Shown here piece by piece: positions 60,462 to 64,000 of a stretch of DNA of 64,000 nt (position 1 is the first letter of the stretch; each line of letters opens with the position of its first letter). The position numbers and the translations under genes were made by a program. The notes below the pieces were generated by a model. The model was not told the DNA's origin and ran no database searches. It was given only the letters and a program-made list of their open reading frames with translations. The DNA comes from Arthrobacter sp. N199823 (lineage in GTDB: Bacteria; Actinomycetota; Actinomycetes; Actinomycetales; Micrococcaceae), in assembly GCF_002929705.1 (NCBI RefSeq), contig NZ_PJIN01000006.1, positions 145,607 to 209,606 of the forward strand, written 5' to 3'.

Positions 60462-63400
60462 GTGAGCATTGCAACCACCCTGCCCATCGGCGAAGAACTC
60501 AACCCCGGGCAGTTCCGACTAAGCCAGATCCAAATCATCAACTGGGGCACCTTCCATGGACGCCACAGTATGTATGTGGACCGCGCCGGCACCTTGCTCA
60601 CTGGCCATCCAGGGGTGGGAAAATCAACACTCTTTGATGGCATCCAGCACATCTTTTATGCGGCTCCGCGGCTGAATGAGTCTGCTCACGACGCCTCCAA
60701 CCGTAAGGATCGCCGCACCACGTTCAGCTACATGCGCGGGCGCAAGATCAAGACGGCCGATAGCGTTGAGTACCAACGTCCCAGCGCCACCTGGAGTGCC
60801 ACAGCCTTGGTGTTTGAAGACGGTTTGGGCCGCCACGTCACCATTGCGGCGCTCTTTGATCTGCCTGCGAACGGACTTGAGGGTCAGGTGGGTAAGCACT
60901 ATCTGATTCACAACAAGCCCTTGGACACCGAGGCGCTGGAGAATCACGGCAGCCGGCGCTTCTCGCCGTCGTCCCTGCACGCCGCGCTGCCAGGAGCCGA
61001 GGCCTTCGATGTCCATAAGACCTTTGCAGAGCGCTTCCGGCGCAAGCTGGGCATCCACAATGACAAAGCCTTCAGCCTGCTACGTACCCTGCAAAACGGC
61101 AAGGGCTTGGACAAGGGTGTGAATCGGTTCTTCCGCTACGAGGTGCTGGACAAGCCGGCCACCCTAGGCGCGGCGGCTGCTGCCGTTGAGGACTTCAGCC
61201 ACCTGAGCGGAATCTACCGGCAGCTCGAGGACGCCCGCGGCCAGCGCGACGCACTGGCTCCCGTACCGGAACTGCACCAAAAACTGCGTGAGCTAGGCCA
61301 ACAGCACAGCCGCACAGTTGAGCTAAAAAATATTCAGTTGCCATTGCTGCGTCAGCAGTTCCAAGGCGAGTTGCTGGCTGCTCGGGCGGTTGCGCTGACG
61401 GAAGCGCAGGCGCTGAAGCAGGTAGAGATCGCCTCCGCCACGCACGCCAAGGATTCCTTGAGCGATTCCGTGGCCATGCTGGCCAGCCAGCATGCCAGCC
61501 ATGGCGGTCAAGCTATTGACGGCTTGGAAAAGGACATTCGGGCTGGCAAGCGCGAACTAGCAGAGCGGACGCGCATTGAAGCTGCCGTGCGGGATGATCT
61601 CGACGGTGCCGGACTCGTCTATGACTGGAGTGTGCAGGGCCTTGCCGGCGCCCGCGCGGCTGCCGCGGCCGGCGTCGACCTTCAACAGCAGGAGACCGCC
61701 TCAGCACGCGCCCTTGAGTACCAGGCTGTGGCGACCAGCGTAAACGTCAAGACGCAAGAGGCTGCACTACGGGCTGAAATTGCTGCATACCAACGCCGCG
61801 GTTCCAACATTGACTCGCGCAGTGCTGCCGCCCGCCGCGCCATTTGCGCCGCAACCGGCTTGGGCATTGCAGACATGCCGTTTGCTGGCGAGCTGGTGGA
61901 TATTGGCAGCGAGCACAGCGCTTGGCGGCCGGCAGCCGAGAAGGTGCTCCGATCGCTGGCTACCACGTTGTTGGTCCGCGGCACCGATATTGACAGCGTA
62001 ACTGCCGCCATCAACGCCCTTGACGGACATGGCAAGCTGCGCTGGATCAACCTGGGCGTTCCCGCGAAGCCGGCCAAGGCAGGACGAACGCATCTTGTCA
62101 CGAAACTTGATTTTCACGCCTCCGACGCCGGATCCTGGCTTCGTGAGAAGATCGCCAGCGACTTTGCCCTCACCTGTGTGGACGACGATGCAGCGCTGCA
62201 TGATCAGGTGAAGGCGGTTTCTAGGGCAGGGACACTCAAGCTCAGCTCCTCTCTGTTTGAGCGCGACACCCGCACCATCAATCCCTCCGATTACTTGCTC
62301 GGTTTCAACAATGTGGCCAAGATTGCTGAACTGGAAGAGCAAGCGCGGCACCTCGCTGCCGAGCAGGCAGCCGCTGAAGCGTCGGCCACGCAGAGCAGCT
62401 TGGCCAAGGACGCCTCCGCACGCAGGTTGGCCACCCTGAAGCGAATTGCCGAAGATGACAGAAGCTTCGAGCAGCTGGATTCGGCTGCTCTTGCTGCATC
62501 TCTGGCGGGGTTGACGGCAACTTTAGAGCAGACCATTGCAGGCAGCACCACTTTGGCGCAGCTGAGGGATTCCCTTACCGCCGCCCAAACCGAACTCGAG
62601 GCTGCGGTGGGCCGTGTGGCGGTACTGCACCATGACCTCTCAAGTATCGAGAAGGAGCTGGCGTCCGCCCAGGGTGTTCTGGCGGGAGGCGCCCCAGGAA
62701 GCGCCGCCGAGGACTGGGCCCAAGAGGCCTTTGCCCCCTATCTGAGCGATGGCGACCCTGCCACCTTGGACGAGCTGGAGGTGCTGTTGAGCCATGTCGC
62801 TGTAGACCTGGGTGAGCGCATCGCCACCATCAAGGAGCGCCAGTTCCGCGCGGAAGGCGCACTGAGCGACATCTTTAAGGCCTTTGCCCGCCAGTTTGGC
62901 CCCTCCATGAGCGCCAGCCATGGCACGGGCGCCGAGGCCGCACCTCACTACGAAGAGCTATATGCGCGCATCGTGTCCGACGGACTGCCGCAGCGCCAGG
63001 ACGAGTTCAAGGAATACTTCAACAACCGCTCCTATGAACGCTTTTCTGACCTCTTACAGCTACTCGAGGAGGAGCGCCGGTCCATTGAGGAGCGCATCCT
63101 TCCGCTGAACCAGATCCTGGAGGATGTTCCCTTCGAGAAGGGAAGCAGACTGCGGTTGGAAGTCAAGACCAGCATTCCTGACGAGGCCCGGGTATTCCGC
63201 CAAGAACTCAAGGAGGCCCTGGGCAACGCTTACACTCAGGCCACCGAGGAAACCATGGCTTCCAGTTATCAGCAACTTGAGCGCCTGGTCAATGCCTTGG
63301 CAGACCCTGCGTTGGCCCATTGGTCCGACACCGTTCTGGACGTGCGTCAGCATGTCACCATCAGCTGCAACGAACACCGGCCCAACGGGGAGGTTGAGAC

Positions 63401-63755
63401 GGGACTCGAGCCCGGGACTCTCTCCGGCGGTGAGGGTCAGCGCTTCACGTCCTTCATTATGGGTGCAGCTTTGGCCTACCAGCTGGGGATCGATGTTCAG
63501 GGATACAGCACCTACGGGACCGTCATGATCGATGAGGCCTTCATCCAGGCCAACTCCGAGTACGCCGGAGCCGGTATCAATGCGCTGCAGGAGTTCGGCT
63601 TCCAGCTCCTGCTAGCTGCCCCTGAGGACAAGGTTGACCTGTCAAGGCACCTAGGATCGGTCACGGACATCATCAAGCACCCACAGGCCAACGTCTCCGG
63701 CTTTGTCTCCACGGGTCAGTCCCCAGCAACCGCCACCGACATCATCCTCCGCTAG
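60462..63755 (+). CDS. jetC: SMC-like ATPase, Wadjet JetC / MksB-like
   Basis: The motor subunit that loads on and extrudes DNA loops. The 1097-residue protein has an N-terminal ATPase half with Walker A at 48-56 (GHPGVGKST) and a C-terminal half with the ABC signature LSGGEGQRF (about 987-995) and Walker B in GTVMIDEAF (Asp1024, Glu1025). Between them run long coiled coils (about 270-480 and 620-760) and a hinge-like globular part (about 480-600). All catalytic motifs are intact. The operon ends here: the expected next gene jetD is absent, and terminators with the 5S rRNA follow. Confidence 0.9.
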   Translation: MSIATTLPIGEELNPGQFRLSQIQIINWGTFHGRHSMYVDRAGTLLTGHPGVGKSTLFDGIQHIFYAAPRLNESAHDASNRKDRRTTFSYMRGRKIKTADSVEYQRPSATWSATALVFEDGLGRHVTIAALFDLPANGLEGQVGKHYLIHNKPLDTEALENHGSRRFSPSSLHAALPGAEAFDVHKTFAERFRRKLGIHNDKAFSLLRTLQNGKGLDKGVNRFFRYEVLDKPATLGAAAAAVEDFSHLSGIYRQLEDARGQRDALAPVPELHQKLRELGQQHSRTVELKNIQLPLLRQQFQGELLAARAVALTEAQALKQVEIASATHAKDSLSDSVAMLASQHASHGGQAIDGLEKDIRAGKRELAERTRIEAAVRDDLDGAGLVYDWSVQGLAGARAAAAAGVDLQQQETASARALEYQAVATSVNVKTQEAALRAEIAAYQRRGSNIDSRSAAARRAICAATGLGIADMPFAGELVDIGSEHSAWRPAAEKVLRSLATTLLVRGTDIDSVTAAINALDGHGKLRWINLGVPAKPAKAGRTHLVTKLDFHASDAGSWLREKIASDFALTCVDDDAALHDQVKAVSRAGTLKLSSSLFERDTRTINPSDYLLGFNNVAKIAELEEQARHLAAEQAAAEASATQSSLAKDASARRLATLKRIAEDDRSFEQLDSAALAASLAGLTATLEQTIAGSTTLAQLRDSLTAAQTELEAAVGRVAVLHHDLSSIEKELASAQGVLAGGAPGSAAEDWAQEAFAPYLSDGDPATLDELEVLLSHVAVDLGERIATIKERQFRAEGALSDIFKAFARQFGPSMSASHGTGAEAAPHYEELYARIVSDGLPQRQDEFKEYFNNRSYERFSDLLQLLEEERRSIEERILPLNQILEDVPFEKGSRLRLEVKTSIPDEARVFRQELKEALGNAYTQATEETMASSYQQLERLVNALADPALAHWSDTVLDVRQHVTISCNEHRPNGEVETGLEPGTLSGGEGQRFTSFIMGAALAYQLGIDVQGYSTYGTVMIDEAFIQANSEYAGAGINALQEFGFQLLLAAPEDKVDLSRHLGSVTDIIKHPQANVSGFVSTGQSPATATDIILR

Positions 63756-63758
63756 CGC

Positions 63759-63915
63759 AGACGTGGGCGGTGCCGGCGATGCCGGTGCCGTCCGTCTGGT
63801 TGGGCGCTGGCGGTATGTGTTTTAAAGAGTTGTGGCCACCCTGGGTGGGGTGGCCGTGTGTGGTGTGGGTTGTTAAATGCGGGGAGGCCCCACACCGTGT
63901 TTGGTGTGGGGCCTC
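63759..63915. terminator. Terminators between jetC and the rRNA operon
   Basis: Three stems lie in the 177-nt gap. An imperfect stem at about 63759-63797 follows jetC closely. GGCCACC...GGTGGCC spans 63834-63855. GAGGCCCCACACC (63884-63896) and GGTGTGGGGCCTC (63903-63915) are perfect 13-bp arms around GTGTTT, lying just downstream of the 5S 3' end, as expected for the rRNA terminator. No part of a jetD-like frame is seen. Confidence 0.8.
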
Positions 63916-63932
63916 TACCCTTCTTTTACGTG

Positions 63933-64000
63933 TTGTCCGGCGGTGTCCTACTCTCCCACATCCTCACGAATGCAGTACCATCGGCGCTGTGGGTCTTAGC
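63933..64000 (-). rRNA. rrf: 5S ribosomal RNA, 3' part, cut by window edge
   Basis: Read on the minus strand, GCGCCGATGGTACTGCATTC, GAGGATGTGGGAGAGTAGGA and CACCGCCGGACA are the 3' third of an actinobacterial 5S rRNA. The gene continues beyond the right edge, and 23S and 16S genes would follow there. The 3' end is set within about 2 nt by comparison with known 5S ends. Confidence 0.93.

Noticed and set aside
60462-63755. SbcC/RecN-type repair ATPase standing alone
   Set aside because: The tight operon with DUF3375 and DUF4194 genes fixes it as the JetC/MksB subunit.
1-64000. tRNA genes, insertion sequences, integrases
   Set aside because: By eye I found no cloverleaf with a TTC-type T-loop and acceptor stem, no transposase or integrase frame, and no target duplications; a covariance search would be the decisive check.

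Overview
The window looks like chromosomal DNA of a high-GC actinobacterium of the Arthrobacter group (Micrococcaceae). This is inferred from GC-rich third codon positions, frequent GTG starts, a DUF222/HNH endonuclease, an E1alpha/E1beta/E2 branched-chain 2-oxoacid dehydrogenase operon, NgcE-type amino-sugar import, and the 5S rRNA 3' end at the right edge. No genus or species can be fixed from the sequence alone. Genes are densely packed on both strands. I saw no tRNA gene, insertion sequence, prophage or CRISPR array.

Layout. 1-10 kb: a cut-off unknown gene, a hotdog thioesterase, small membrane proteins, a DUF222/HNH nuclease, a DUF2079 membrane protein, an iron-regulated heme oxygenase with a DtxR/IdeR box, and an oxidoreductase/MFS pair. 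10-17 kb: a GerMN lipoprotein, an aminotransferase, the bkd operon and a HisC/Pat-type aminotransferase. 17-28 kb: a holin-like membrane protein, a two-gene unit of a glycine-rich WXG100-like protein and a GHSGGG hydrolase, purB, a thioesterase, an aminotransferase, a Pth2-domain protein, rlmN and a YdcF protein. 28-36 kb: pyruvate:quinone oxidoreductase and a mannitol PTS locus (TetR, MtlA, MtlD) divergent from ptsI-ptsH. 36-42 kb: a MoaD/BNR pair, a csoR-copZ-copA copper operon and a divergent EamA/CGNR pair. 42-49 kb: an amino-sugar locus (NgcEFG-type ABC transporter, SIS protein, RpiR regulator, divergent sugar kinase). 49-58 kb: MATE, LysR and EamA genes, dnaB, a cluster of DnaA boxes, and rpsF-ssb-rpsR-rplI. 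58-64 kb: a JetA-JetB-JetC (Wadjet/MksFEB-type SMC) operon, followed directly by terminators and the oppositely oriented 5S rRNA.

The point of greatest interest is the Jet operon. It has the three SMC-complex genes of Wadjet anti-plasmid systems, but the nuclease gene jetD, normally last in the operon, is absent from its usual place, which is occupied by the end of an rRNA operon. A terminator-like hairpin with 23-bp arms sits in front of the operon. Other items worth checking are the DnaA-box cluster with a large inverted repeat upstream of dnaB, a CsoR palindrome filling a -35/-10 spacer, a TAATGACATTA palindrome between CGNR and EamA, the WXG-like/hydrolase pair, a degenerate 15-bp tandem array and a dispersed GC-rich intergenic repeat.
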